From: Anticarsia gemmatalis
Taxonomy: Eukaryota > Arthropoda > Insecta > Lepidoptera > Erebidae
Direction of reading: 5' to 3'
Assembly: GCF_050436995.1 (NCBI RefSeq)
Contig: NC_134770.1
Location: 4,288,501 to 4,352,500, forward strand
DNA length: 64,000 nt
Position 1 is the stretch's first letter, and each line of letters opens with the position of its first letter. Shown in pieces: positions 32,601 through 39,630 of this stretch. Below the pieces are notes generated by a model. The model had not been told where the DNA came from. It did not search any database and saw only the letters and a list, made by a program, of their open reading frames with translations. Made by a program: the position numbers and the translations under genes.

Positions 32601-33369
32601 CATACATAATATGACGCCTTTTTTCCAAAGGGGTAAGCATCCTTACAAACTTCTCCTGCCTCATTCACATTCTTTTATCTTGTCATACAGGATAATGTGT
32701 TTTAACACCACCAAAACATTACAATGAATAACTGAAATTGTGTCAATTACTATGTTTAAACAGTCCCAAGAGAAGTTTGAAAACTAATCAATGTTCTAGA
32801 TAAACTTATCCATCTAACTTTCGTTCAAGCTTAAATAAATATTAGTTTTCATTCACTTCTAAAAGCTAGAAATACATTTTTATCTATTTGTTGGTTTCTA
32901 TGCGGTCCGTTGTCGCTATAACATCCATTACTTGCTCTGTGACTATTCCAATAGCGGAAATTAAATACGTTGTATATCATCGAACAACGTCAACTGAGAA
33001 CTTGCCTGTAAATAATTCAGTTTCACGCCATTGCAATTGTGATACTATTCGTTCTCGCTATATTTATTGAAGCTGCAGACTTTGCAAAAAATAACGTTGT
33101 TGATATTAGGGTAAAAAATTAGAATCATAATGCCGAAACCAATGATATGAGCAATTTAAAATCCATTATGTTATAGGTTTACTATTTTGTGTAAAACATT
33201 TTTATTTAAACGAAAAACTCACATTACTTTTTTGTATTGCTTATAAAAAATTCGGAGTGACTGCAAAAAATCTTATTAGTTTTAAAGATTGGTTTTCTGA
33301 ACGTGGTCTCATGAAATCATTTTCTTTTCAGGTAACGGTCATCAAACCCCATTAGCGACTCATGTGTAA
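2451..33369 (+). CDS. rst: Roughest/Kirre-type (Neph/KIRREL family) Ig-domain adhesion receptor, 5' partial, 18 exons
   Basis: The span covers 18 joined exons (listed separately). The 2306 coding bases keep one frame across all 17 introns and give 767 residues plus a TAA stop. Numbering from the first whole codon, the order is: end of Ig1 (1-18), Ig2 (Cys40, Trp53, Cys99), Ig3 (Cys146, Trp159, Cys189), Ig4 (Cys231, Trp243, Cys274), Ig5 (Cys316, Trp329, Cys375), membrane helix (about 397-421), a basic stop-transfer run, then a tail ending ATHV. Family signatures include LTVLVPPE, KKEHHN-like KQEHHN, CQAQNTADR and GRYLCKA. Proteins of this family mediate heterophilic and homophilic adhesion with Sns/Hibris (nephrin) partners in myoblast fusion, eye patterning, axon guidance and nephrocyte slit diaphragms. 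Tail similarity (VDVRYAATYGNPHLR) looks closer to Drosophila Rst than Kirre, recalled from memory, so the paralog call is tentative. The signal peptide and most of Ig1 lie upstream of the window. Several NxS/T sites fit a glycosylated ectodomain. Confidence 0.95.
3528..3665 (-). repeat. Lepidopteran interspersed repeat (ACATACATAAAATTACGCC type)
   Basis: On the minus strand it reads ACATACATAAAATTACGCC, then TTTTCCATAGGGGAAGGTAG and GATCCTTACAAACGTCCCT. It shares this order with the units at 32588 and 34335. The class (SINE or other) is uncertain. Confidence 0.55.
4720..4961 (+). mobile_element. Non-autonomous Helitron-like element, family 1
   Basis: Starts TCTATACTAATATTATAAAG after an A and ends GCGCGGGTCAGCTAG before a T. 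The 3' hairpin is CGCAAGCAAAGTTGCG. The first nine bases of the element (TCTATACTA) are nearly repeated directly upstream (4711-4719). Confidence 0.85.
5939..6030 (+). CDS. rst: rst exon B: middle of Ig2
   Basis: The acceptor is gttttgttgcag and the donor is AG|gtacga. The exon encodes ITWVDSNAGVL and on to GQRFTA, with the core Ig tryptophan Trp53 right at the exon start. It enters in phase 0 and leaves in phase 2; the split Arg codon AG|A is completed by the next exon. Confidence 0.93.
6317..6425 (+). CDS. rst: rst exon C: end of Ig2
   Basis: The acceptor is ttttaccaccag and the donor is GAG|gtaaga. It encodes SIIKMTPKQEHHNQTFTCQA (Cys99) and QNTADRAYRAASIQIE, one of the most family-specific stretches. 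An N-glycosylation sequon NQT precedes the cysteine. It enters in phase 2 and leaves in phase 0. Confidence 0.95.
6632..6690 (+). repeat. MITE family M fragment (3' part)
   Basis: GAACTATTTTGACAATA, then AAATGTCAAACTTTCGATAC and TTGACAGTACC match the right half of the family M element that follows directly at 6698. Confidence 0.55.
6698..6874 (+). mobile_element. MITE family M, full-length copy
   Basis: Short inverted ends: CAGTAGCTCGATTTTCTAC on the left and, reverse complemented, CAGTAGCGCAATTCTCTAC on the right. Inside are GACTACCGACAACCGGCTAG, ATCTGATCAGCGCCTC and AGGAACTATTTTGCCAGTAC. The same order is seen at about ten places in the window. No coding capacity. Confidence 0.75.
11346..11443 (+). 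repeat. 5S-SINE family fragment (tail part)
   Basis: GCTCACCGGTTAGCCAAGCC is joined to CAAAGCCTTCGGGCGGCTTG and GACACCAGGTTGACCACTAA, with the 5S-like head deleted. It ends in a run of AAGAAGAAG. Confidence 0.65.
11981..12160 (+). repeat. 5S-SINE family fragment
   Basis: GGCTGGGTGACCGCATAATA (end of the 5S-like head) is followed by GGGCGTCTCCGAGCTTCGG and AGGGCACGTAAAAAGTCG. It then diverges into a different tail. Confidence 0.6.
12639..12728. repeat. Tandem pair of identical 43-bp palindromes
   Basis: 12639-12681 and 12686-12728 are identical. Each has 18-bp perfect arms (ATTTTTCACATCATAATA) around TCATGTA, with CTCT between the units. It lies about 130 bp before the exon D acceptor. Confidence 0.95.
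12862..12943 (+). CDS. rst: rst exon D: start of Ig3
   Basis: The acceptor is tttttgtctacag and the donor is ATAG|gtatgt. It encodes VKYAPKVKMFIKSGANGK and IPEGDDVII. The intron upstream is 6.4 kb and ends with a pair of perfect palindromes at 12639-12728, about 130 bp before this acceptor. It leaves in phase 1. Confidence 0.94.
13129..13214 (+). CDS. rst: rst exon E: middle of Ig3
   Basis: The acceptor is gattgtccacag and the donor is TTG|gtaagt. The split codon gives Ala, then CKADANPSNLTYKWFLNEKL with Cys146 and Trp159. There are two sequons (NLT, NTT). The exon is separated from its neighbours by short introns of 185 and 162 bp and ends in phase 0. Confidence 0.95.
13377..13479 (+). CDS. 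rst: rst exon F: end of Ig3
   Basis: The acceptor is ttgacttaacag and the donor is ACTT|gtaagt. It encodes KIYNITRKYHDATIKCVVYN with Cys189, then DVGNSEEIETLEIT. The NIT sequon and the YHDA-IKC pattern match the family. It leaves in phase 1. Confidence 0.94.
13822..13955 (+). CDS. rst: rst exon G: first half of Ig4
   Basis: The acceptor is ttctgttttgacag and the donor is ATT|gtgagt. It encodes APTFRSLPKDVEAEVG and TVTLSCDVDGYPPPEIRW, with Cys231 and Trp243. It enters in phase 1 and leaves in phase 0. Together with exon H it makes a 258-bp unit divisible by three. Confidence 0.94.
14061..14112. repeat. Exact 24-bp inverted repeat at the SINE tail
   Basis: The arms at 14061-14084 and 14089-14112 (core CTTGAACAACTTTGACACTA) flank the loop CCAA. 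Sister copies have GTTAGTGGTCAACC at the position of the extra left arm. Confidence 0.95.
14061..14319 (-). repeat. 5S-derived SINE-like element with a hairpin at its tail
   Basis: On the minus strand: GTAAACGATCTGTGGGTTAA, GCAACCCTTGTCGCGGTC, GGTGACCGCATAGTGG, then GGGCGTCTCCGTGCTTCGG and GGGCACGTAAAAAGTCGG. The head matches the 5S rRNA internal promoter order. The tail (14061-14112) is an exact 24-bp inverted repeat absent from the other copies. Confidence 0.75.
15033..15226 (-). repeat. 5S-derived SINE-like element
   Basis: Same order as the 14.1-kb copy on the minus strand, including GATCTGTGGGTTAAGCAGCC and GATGGGTGACCGCATAGTGG. A short internal deletion removes the TCTCCGTGCTTCGGAGG section. 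Confidence 0.75.
15426..15508 (-). repeat. MITE family M fragment
   Basis: AGAAGCGCTTATCCGATTTA, TCGATAGCTAGCGGTTTTCG and GGTAGGGAATAGCGCAAC are the reverse complement of the left half of family M. Confidence 0.6.
16524..16655 (+). repeat. MITE family M, partial copy
   Basis: AACAGCTCGATTTCCTTCCC, CAACCAGCTAGCTACCGAG, then GTAGCGCCTCGAACGGACG and TAGGAACTATTTTGGTAGTA. The right terminus is lost. Confidence 0.65.
17527..17650 (+). CDS. rst: rst exon H: second half of Ig4
   Basis: The acceptor is tttgttcacag and the donor is AAAG|gtaaga. It encodes RVGRTANLTLTLDTHTSGRY, LCKASVDGYPEIEAEAS and VFIK, with Cys274. The GRYLCKA motif and the PEIEAEA strand are typical of Rst/Kirre Ig4. It leaves in phase 1. 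Confidence 0.94.
18300..18440 (+). repeat. Possible tRNA-derived SINE remnant
   Basis: GGTGTAGAGGTATATCTGAT looks like a worn A box. It is followed by GAGTTCGATTCTCG and, about 60 bp on, GGATTTGATTCCCG, both B-box-like. It does not fold as a true tRNA. Confidence 0.35.
20874..20932 (+). repeat. Interspersed repeat fragment
   Basis: AATAGGGGGTGAGCCTGTTG followed by CCCTATACAGGGCA resembles a frequent lepidopteran repeat motif, recognised from memory. Boundaries are uncertain. Confidence 0.35.
20961..21089 (-). pseudogene. Non-LTR retrotransposon (LINE) reverse-transcriptase C-terminal relic
   Basis: The minus strand reads without interruption through RPKTRWETVVQKNMSES, then EVSEDDVQDRAKWRRKTRKT and DPTTK to a TAG at 20961-20963. 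The RPK-RW and DRAKWRR pattern is the usual end of endonuclease/reverse-transcriptase ORFs of insect LINEs. Only about 42 residues remain and the catalytic domains are absent, so this is a 5'-truncated dead copy. The LINE clade cannot be assigned. Confidence 0.65.
21512..21762 (-). repeat. 5S-derived SINE-like element, diverged
   Basis: The minus strand has GATCTCAGGGTTAAGTAACC, ATGGGTGACCACATGGTGG, GAGCGTCTCCGTGCTTCGG and GAAGGCACGTAAAAGTTAG. It is older than the 14- and 15-kb copies, judging by its substitutions. Confidence 0.7.
23450..23595 (+). CDS. rst: rst exon I: first half of Ig5
   Basis: The acceptor is gtttcctttgcag and the donor is CAG|gtacgt. It encodes PPKIVSNQTQFGSQGDTVNI, ECAAFSVPRIDNIIWTFDG and REIDTIHDQ, with Cys316 and Trp329. 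The upstream intron is 5.8 kb. It enters in phase 1 and leaves in phase 0. Confidence 0.94.
23596..25102. other. Intron I/J (1.5 kb)
   Basis: Lies within Ig5. It has a relatively GC-rich patch at about 23990-24180 with an imperfect stem (24077-24118), and a short tandem repeat (24785-24836). Confidence 0.7.
24785..24836. repeat. Short tandem repeat, about 18-bp unit x3
   Basis: TTGTAAATAAGTACATG, TGTAAATAAGTACTTGTAC and TTGTAAATAAGAGTA follow one another. Confidence 0.8.
25103..25256 (+). CDS. rst: rst exon J: second half of Ig5
   Basis: The acceptor is ccgtttctgcag and the donor is AACA|gtgagt. It encodes DYAFLEELQPGGVVNSTLII, RESQSKHFGVYKCNVSND and YGSDTMEIVLRPN, with Cys375 and sequons NST and NVS. 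An ATG upstream at 25070 is in frame, but the acceptor and homology fix the exon start. It leaves in phase 1. Confidence 0.94.
25257..26817. other. Intron J/K (1.6 kb)
   Basis: Lies between Ig5 and the membrane exon. It has one Helitron family 2 end (25530-25590) and a GTC-rich simple stretch (about 26660-26720, repeated CAGTCCATCAGTCCGTCAGT). Confidence 0.7.
25530..25590 (+). repeat. Helitron-like family 2, 3' end fragment
   Basis: GACCAAAGTCGCAGATAGAAG ends in CTAG followed by T, like the end of the family 2 copy at 39451-39630. Confidence 0.5.
26818..27056 (+). CDS. rst: rst exon K: transmembrane helix and juxtamembrane tail
   Basis: The acceptor is tttttgttttag and the donor is ATT|gtaagt. 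It encodes TFPLLLILFGVTSGTIMVAA and VIMLVILC, a single hydrophobic helix (about residues 397-421), followed by the basic QRKQRKNKQ that fixes the inside orientation. ENDRNSNISDLKLELRQ further on matches the conserved juxtamembrane region of Rst (from memory). It ends in phase 0. Confidence 0.95.
27375..27545 (+). CDS. rst: rst exon L: Tyr-rich cytoplasmic tail
   Basis: The acceptor is cattttttcctag and the donor is AAG|gtaatg. The exon has 57 codons (residues 474-530), phase 0 on both sides. It carries SGIPLAGTVPLSS and a Tyr-dense run YQPYRYSNDYSDPAYSDCYK. Such tyrosines are candidate phosphorylation sites by analogy with Neph1; this is inference. The exon could be skipped without a frame change. 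Confidence 0.92.
28008..28126 (+). CDS. rst: rst exon M: cytoplasmic tail
   Basis: The acceptor is cttcctctttttag and the donor is AATAG|gtaagt. It encodes VNNGFSNGYQTYVHYGHDY and TPGSLRVQSPTMSSDKLTPN. The NGYxxYxxYxxDY spacing resembles the family tail. It leaves in phase 2. A Helitron copy begins 39 bp after the donor. Confidence 0.92.
28165..28439 (+). mobile_element. Non-autonomous Helitron-like element, family 1, with GTTT expansion
   Basis: Starts TCTATACTTTATACTAATAT after an A and ends GCGCAGGTCAGCTAG before a T, with the CGCAAGCGAAGTTGCG hairpin. A GTTT run near the 5' end is expanded to about eight units. It lies in the intron between exons M and N, in the same direction as the gene. 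Confidence 0.85.
28783..28937 (+). CDS. rst: rst exon N: Ser/Asn-rich cytoplasmic tail
   Basis: The acceptor is tgttttactactatag and the donor is GATG|gtaagt. It completes Arg570 and encodes SVNGSLPRSVDTPSTV and a basic LQRKKRQDSSS patch. No domain is recognisable, and it is probably disordered. It leaves in phase 1. Confidence 0.91.
30164..30355 (+). CDS. rst: rst exon O: conserved VDVRYAATYGNPHLR block and PPPY motif
   Basis: The acceptor is actcccttttag and the donor is TTCAG|gtaaga. It encodes VPNGGLIHGVDVRYAATYGN then PHLRTGGGL, close to the C-terminal block of Drosophila Rst as I recall it. It continues with a Pro-rich run ending APPPYSSVRSS. PPPY (residues 671-674) fits the WW-domain ligand PPxY. 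Phase 1 on both sides. Confidence 0.93.
31272..31378 (+). CDS. rst: rst exon P: Ser/Thr-rich tail
   Basis: The acceptor is tccacaaacag. The donor CCG|gtttgt is the weakest in the gene, with T at +3 and T at +4. It encodes TSSHSITSPTSLASPQCATS and PITTSTMSTDSTQPP. The frame runs on into exon Q only if this donor is used, which supports the call. It enters in phase 1 and leaves in phase 0. Confidence 0.85.
32074..32284. mobile_element. Mariner-type MITE with long inverted ends
   Basis: The left end TTAGGTCGCGGAAAAAGTCT and the right end, reverse complemented, TTAGGTCGGGGAAAAAGTCT match for about 60 bp. They continue through CACATTATAGTATG and ACTTGTAATAAAATC. TA dinucleotides at 32072-32073 and 32285-32286 are the target duplication expected for Tc1/mariner. 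The 211-bp element has no transposase. Confidence 0.85.
32347..32449 (+). CDS. rst: rst exon Q: distal tail
   Basis: The acceptor is aatttcttcttag and the donor is AAAAAAG|gtaaga. It encodes VGVATSSATPQSPSAHYILA and PSNRTISNATVTKK. It lies 60 bp downstream of a mariner-type MITE. It leaves in phase 1. Confidence 0.88.
32588..32695 (+). repeat. Lepidopteran interspersed repeat (ACATACATA type)
   Basis: ACATACATAATATGACGCC, TTTTTTCCAAAGGGGTAAGC and CCTTACAAACTTCTCCTGCC match the minus strand of the 3528-3665 copy. Confidence 0.6.
33332..33369 (+). CDS. rst: rst terminal coding exon R: PDZ-binding THV end and stop
   Basis: The acceptor is cattttcttttcag. The split Gly codon is followed by NGHQTPLATHV and TAA at 33367-33369. 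C-terminal Thr-His-Val is a class I PDZ ligand; the Neph1 family is known to end in THV and bind ZO-1. A consensus donor GTAAGT at 33366-33371 overlaps the stop codon (see findings), so this exon may have two forms. Confidence 0.9.
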
Positions 33370-33620
33370 GTTAAGTTTTAAACATTTTTCTATAAAAAAA
33401 GACTTTGGATGAATTTTACTACGCGACGACTTGTGTATCAATGTACTATAGTTTTATTTTTAATTATAATTTAGATGTATTTTTCTCAGATCTTCGACGG
33501 TCAAATTAAAAGAATGTAATCAATTGAAATTTTGTAAATTAACATAGAAATTTTCTGAACATTTCGTGTCATTTTTAATAGATATGTATACTAAATAAAT
33601 TTAATTGGACCGAAATGTTT
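33370..33620 (+). other. Probable proximal 3' UTR of rst
   Basis: AT-rich non-coding sequence follows the TAA. An AATAAA hexamer at 33594-33599 is the first good poly(A) signal downstream. No transcript end can be proven from sequence alone. Confidence 0.45.
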
Positions 33621-36311
33621 GGTGAATTTCTATGAGCGTTCTTATGTCCTTGGAATATAGCTAGTGTATTAGTGTTCAAAATCTAGGTTATAGATCGTAA
33701 AATAGATTACCATAAAGTTCTTGTCACAACCGAATTAGGCAATGATTGATCGGTTTGAACATTTCATGACTTTAGTAAAACATTGCGTGTATGTTAAATA
33801 ATAGGTGGTTTATTTAATCGATGAATAGGAACGTTGGCGTGGCACTGGTTTAGTTATTTCGTTTCGTATTATTTTGTATAATATATTAAATCAATGACTT
33901 TTTATGAAGTCTTACCGGTCTAAAACTGTTGAAAAGTGATTATTTTCAGCCTTCATGCATTCAAGACAAACTTTTTAAAGAGTTGACTGGTAAATAATGT
34001 TGCGATACTACTGTACATTCTTAAATCTGTTAAGATCACAATAATTTATGTCAAGTAAATGATTCAAATTTAATATTTTCAATCGAAATAATTACTAAAA
34101 TAGTGTCATTCCCATCGTTTAAAAATTTCTGTCAATTTTTTCAATTTAATGAAACTTTTGTAAATTCTCGTCAATTTCGTATAACCCGACTGAGACTGGT
34201 CTTGTTACTATTGTATTAAAGTGTGTATATTATTATTAAATTTAATATATTTGAATGTATTAACGGAATTATTATGAAACTACGTGGTAGTTTCAAAGTT
34301 ATTTGATGAGCCAAGCCCAACATAACCTTCTAAAAACACATACATAAAATCACACCATTTTCCCATAGACCCTTATGCAGAAACCAAAGAACGCCACTTG
34401 GTACAATCTTTTCAAAATACTCTTGCATCATTGACATACTCACATCTTTACTTCATCGTGTCATACAGGACCGCTCGTTACGAGTACTAATCACTTGATC
34501 TTGCAAACATCTGTGTATGTCTTTCTAGGGTGTGACCACTCCCTATTATCCTTCTATTGTTTTAAAATTATGATCAAAATAATGTCGATTGTTTTTTATA
34601 AATATTATAATTTCTACACATAATATTGTCAAATTGTGTTGTATTCCCACCGAAAATACTCCGATTGATTATTTTGATACTTGAACAATATATTTTAAAC
34701 TCTTGGCTCATCAAAAACAAACTAAAATTGTTGAACAAAAATTAATGCTAAAATCTTTCAATGCGTGTTACATCGTCATTACATCATTGCCTTTTAGATG
34801 TTATACGTTTTCTTGTAGGTGTGAATCACAGTCAATTTTAAAAGAAAAGAAAATTATTTAGCTCTATTTTACCCATTTTTATGTCAAAAATATATTTAAC
34901 CGTTACATTTTCGTTCTAGAAAACTACATATCAGAAATAGTTGTAATAGATCACTGATTTTGTCAATGAAAATAAATTTTATAGATATAAAATAAGCTTT
35001 AATTTGTCTACGGAATGTGCCATTTTCATGATATCTCAAAACATATCTAAATAATAAAAAAAATATTAAAGCACAGTTCTTCCATTTTATTTTTCATAGT
35101 GCAATGTCAATTCCAGATTTTATTATTTATTGGACCTAACACATTTAATTTTCAAATTTTTTTTTATTATTATGTCCAGTTTAATTCATAGTAAATTAAA
35201 TCAATTATAAAGATTAAATAGTAATAAATATTTATGGCTTATTACGATATGCTCAATAATCTATAGGAGAAAATAAAATTTCATTTAAAATTTTCAATTT
35301 AAGACTGATTAGACTAACCTACACCACACGCCTATTTTACCCGACTGCGCGAAAGCTAAGAAGGGTTCTCTTAATATGATTTTACTGTTTATTCTTGGAA
35401 TCGTTACATCTATGTACAAAATTTCTAAAAAATAGTTGCGAAGGGAATATCGGACAAGTCAGCTACCCGCAAAAATTTTAATATATTATTTTGATTCTTG
35501 TAACTTTAGCAAATTTCAGAATTTTACATAAGTATATGAATGAAACGATTTAAAGAAATCTGAAAAGTATTTGTTAATTAATATTTTTGTGAAACAATGA
35601 AAATGCTTGAATAATTAAAATGGCCTAGAAAACAATTTCGTATATTTATTGAATTATAGTCGCCTTAGGAATCATCTCATCCGTCTTGTAATGTTAAAAT
35701 TTATCGCTTAATATTTTTGGTACTTGATACTTTAATTTTCTAAATAAATATCAAGATATATCACTTTCTGTTATTAAAAATACATATCTGAAGAAAAAAA
35801 TAAAAGTATCAAAAATATTGAGCACCCAATTCACTAGCTTAATATAAAACTGCTTACACACTCTCGATTTTAACTTTTGGAACACGCAAAAACGTCTGTG
35901 TGTAGGGTGGTTTATGTCGATAATTATTCCTCTTGTAATAAATACTATTATTATGCTAGATAAATAATTATTTTTTCTGTGATACATAGATTAAAGTGTT
36001 TTTTGTAAATATTAACCGCTATATTACTATGTGATAGAAAATTGTTAAGAGAATGTACTACTTAATAATAAAATTATAAGGCTTTCGACTTTGTGAACTA
36101 ATTTAGCCGATAGTGAAAAGGACAGTTATGTTTTGTGGAGTGAGAAAATAAAAAGTAGATAGAAAGTGTAACGATGGAGTTATAAAAAAGTTGCAACTTG
36201 TAAATTAGTAAAATTGTACAAACTACTTTTCTAAATAAAACGAAACTTTGGCCTATGTAATATGACTTTTATATATCCCATTTCCAATTATCCCATATAT
36301 TTTTTATACAG
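33621..36311. other. Region between proximal 3' UTR and possible alternative exon
   Basis: Very AT-rich, with many AATAAA-like hexamers and one interspersed repeat (34335-34495). It is either distal 3' UTR, an alternative terminal intron, or intergenic. Confidence 0.5.
34335..34495 (+). repeat. Lepidopteran interspersed repeat (ACATACATA type)
   Basis: ACATACATAAAATCACACC, TTTTCCCATAGACCCTTATG and ACGCCACTTGGTACAATC are followed by CTTCATCGTGTCATACAGGA. It lies downstream of the rst stop. Confidence 0.55.
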
Positions 36312-36530
36312 GCGAGTGGTAGTTCCTCCAAACGTCTGATTTCACTTGCAGCGTGAAGATAAGGAAAGAGTGATTGCTTTTGAACTTCTGTGCGGTTTCA
36401 GCAGCTTTAAAGCAATTAAAATTATTTACTTCAAATAACATTAGGTCCCGTACCATCTTGTCTACCTGTATGTTAGATATATATACTAAAAGACATAATT
36501 TTAGTTAGTTTCGATCATTAATAATAAATA
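36312..36530 (+). other. Possible alternative last exon of rst
   Basis: The pyrimidine-rich run before 36311 (ccatatattttttatacag) is a good acceptor. Joined to the donor at 33366, it continues CAT GT|G CGA and reads VRVVVPPNV before TGA at 36344-36346. This adds nine residues after THV. An AATAAA lies at 36523-36528. This rests on splice signals and frame only. Confidence 0.35.
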
Positions 36531-37060
36531 CAGGATCAAACTCATCTTGAATTAAAATTTATTTTTACAATTTTAATCACAACGATAATGCACCTTTACT
36601 CCGGTTTGCTTGACGTTTCGGCACAGGTAAAACTGACTATAGTCGCAAGCAGACGCTGGAGCTAATAATAATATTAAAACTACGATATAATGTAAGTATT
36701 AGATTATTCCATTCTAAATAACAACACAGATTCTGCACCCTTCCACAAGGGGTGTAAAATATGACACACATCCAACATGTCTCCTGAATATTTCAAGCCT
36801 TGTCTAAATGATGGGGAAATTATGATTCATATTGTCTTTGGACAAGGGTATAAAATGTTTATAGCCACTAGAAGGATGAGGCCTCGAAAACCACGGGTAT
36901 TTCCTAGCCGAGGTTTATTCTGCGTATAAGCCTTTTTATTATAATGCTAGACATATTTTATCTGGTCTAGGATATATAGCTGATGTAGATTTGGTTTAGT
37001 CGTTTTGCAGCCGATCATTTTATATTTTAGTGATTTCGAATGTCAGAATGAAGGGTTTAG

Positions 37061-37226
37061 AAGCTCGATTCTTTACTACTATCGACTACCCACAACCGAC
37101 TAGTTAAAATTTTACACAAAAATCTGTTTAGCGCCTCTACCGGGTTCCGTAAGAACTATTTTGGTAGTACATTTTAAATGTTAAACTCTCGATACTCGAC
37201 AGTACAGGATATACAGACTTGCGCTG
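37061..37226 (+). mobile_element. MITE family M copy
   Basis: AAGCTCGATTCTTTACTACT, ATCGACTACCCACAACCGAC, then TAGCGCCTCTACCGGGTTCC and CTCTCGATACTCGACAGTAC, ending GACTTGCGCTGG. Confidence 0.7.
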
Positions 37227-37534
37227 GTTGGTGGATGGAGATCATAGTTTTTGTCTTAATTGTGTACTTAGGAGTGTTAAAAGTCATTAACTTGGAACAA
37301 TAGGCCTCTCAGACAACAAAACTGTACCTATGATGCAAACTAAGCTATAAAGTCGTTTGAGCAGGTAATTTATAGACAGCAATCGTTGTTGAACTAATAG
37401 CTATCTTGTTTTAAACGATACATTTTTATAGACGGATATGGTAGTTGTTAATTAGACAGCCATCATAAATCGCAGTCGAGAGCCTTCAGAACATTGGCAG
37501 AAAGTTGATTAACTTAGAAAAAAAATTGACTGAC

Positions 37535-37700
37535 TCTGTGGCGCAGTGGTTAAGGTTACGACGCCGCTAACATTGCGTCGGGAGGTCGTGGGTTCGATTC
37601 CCTCACGAATCTGGTTGTACATTGTGTTCGTTTTTTGTTTGTTTGTGAAAGTCCCCGCAACACTAGAGCAATTCTTAGTATGGGGGTTATCTTCAAAAAA
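37535..37700 (+). repeat. tRNA-derived SINE
   Basis: An A-box-like GTGGCGCAGTGGTTAAGG is followed 50 bp later by a B box GTGGGTTCGATTCCC. A GTTTGTTT-containing non-tRNA body follows. The same family occurs in reverse at 61465-61608. Confidence 0.7.
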
Positions 37701-38446
37701 AAACTCGTGGTCCCTACCTCAATGGATTAAGACTGTCGAAGAGTAACGATAAATATTGTATGGTAAGCAAACCAACTTATTCAGAAAGCACTTATTCTTC
37801 AATATAAAATTTATAAGTGTTAAACTATTCATAGTGAATGGCAAGTCATGCTTTACGCCAAAAATAGACAGTGTTAAAGAACAATTTAGTTTCCTTCACT
37901 GGGTTTTTCGACAATTTCAAATTTACTCAGCAACGCGCCTCTTTGTTTGCAATGATAATGAAATATAGTAAAAGAATATTGTACTTAAGGTTAGTTCGTT
38001 AAAATCTGACACAAAGTAACAATCCTGTTATTTTTGGCATGTGTATTCTAAGAGATACATACAAGAACATACATCGCACATATTATGAGGGAATTTATAC
38101 TGTATATGGACGGACGAACGTAAAATGTTTATTGCTCCAGTTAGCGTTGGGCCATAGCACAAGCGGGACAATAGGGTTGATTAATTCAAGACATTTATGG
38201 TTTTACTATGTTTGCTATTTAACGGCTTAGTAGTAAAACTACTACTGATAAAAAAAGTCATTCATTCCTTCAAACTGCGATTTGACGGGTAGTTTAGTGA
38301 AATATGACAGATTATATTCTGTGCGTCTGTATTTAAGATGTTTCATTACGAGAATGTTAGCCAGAAGTCCCGACTACGTTACTATCTTTGAAAATGTGAT
38401 GCAAAATGTATGAGATGATAAATAGAAATAAGTTTTTATTATAAAA

Positions 38447-38480
38447 AAGAAGAGCGACTTTTGCTCAGCAGTGGGACACA
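38447..38480 (+). repeat. Small LINE 3' fragment
   Basis: TTTTGCTCAGCAGTGGGACA matches a motif seen at the 3' end of insect LINEs (from memory). A second one is at 49922-49952. Confidence 0.35.
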
Positions 38481-38954
38481 GAAACTGACTAGATAAAAGA
38501 AACAATAAAAAACTGATAAAAGACGCCCTGTTTGTATTTAACATAATTTTACAAAATAAATGACAGAATCTTGGTCAATATTTTTGGTACAGCTCGCTTG
38601 TTCTATGACCTAAACGCAAGGGAATCAAGACAAACGTGGGATATAAACGTTATAGTGCACGCACTCTCATATAGCCAACTATATTATAGGTAAGTATTCA
38701 TATAAATATGACTGTTCTGAACACATGGCGAAGACTATGGGGTAAGACAAGTATGAATAGAACAATGTATGAAGATATTGAATGAGGTAAAATAAATAGT
38801 GGTGAACTAAAGCGTATTGAAGCTGTATTTACGTTTCGAAAAGGGCATATGTGTTAGGCTTTTGTTATGGAGATACACCTTTTTGAAATTTAATAAGCAA
38901 GTTTACTATTAAGGTCTTAAGCCAAACTTGAAACCTTGTGTTAGTGTGAGTTCA

Positions 38955-39020
38955 CGTCAAATTGCAATAAGTAAGATTCGAACCCGAGACTTCTCAATCA
39001 CAAGTCTGACAGTTAAGCCA
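38955..39020 (-). repeat. tRNA-derived SINE fragment
   Basis: The minus strand has TGCCGTGGCTTAACTGTCAG and then a B box TCTCGGGTTCGAATCTTA. Confidence 0.5.
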
Positions 39021-39450
39021 CGGCAAATTAAGTTCAGTGACATAGTCGTTAGTAGTCATTGATATAAATGGTATCTACCACCTGACTGAGTTTAATGATA
39101 TAGTTGTTAAAACTTCAACTAAAATGGTAACTAACATTCGAACAAAATATTGTTTCCTGAGCTACAAACGATCTACTAGTCACAAGAGTCTTCAAATTTG
39201 ACTGTTTCTAAAACAGTAGCTTAACTACATACTTTATCAGAGGATTAAACAGCAGACAGTATTAATATGGTACTAGATATTATAACGTCTAGACACGGTC
39301 ATTATGCTATGACCCTCCGGATAAACTATCAAACCACTGGATAATATTTAATCCTTTATTGTATAGCTCAGACTGTCTAGTTTGAAGATACGAAGATGTC
39401 CTTTGTAGTAGTGTAATGACGTGAGAGTATGATTAAAATGTGGGGTTTTC

Positions 39451-39630
39451 TCCTACTAATGTTATAAATGCGAAAGTTTGTTAGTACGGATGGATATAGG
39501 TTTGTTATTATTTCATTTTAATGAAATATACTGCACTGATAGCTTATAATCTAGATTAACACGTCATATGTTAGGTACTGTAAACCCGGGAAATCTATTG
39601 CATGCAGACGAAGTCGCCGGTAGAAGCTAG
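39451..39630 (+). mobile_element. Helitron-like element, family 2
   Basis: It begins TCCTACTAATGTTATAAATG and CGAAAGTTTG and ends GCAGACGAAGTCGCCGG, then TAGAAGCTAG before a T. The 5' motif is widespread in moths and butterflies. No coding capacity. Confidence 0.6.

Noticed and set aside
37535..37620. Possible tRNA gene with good A and B boxes
   Set aside because: It lacks a proper acceptor stem and anticodon arm, continues into a SINE body, and has a sister copy at 61465-61608.
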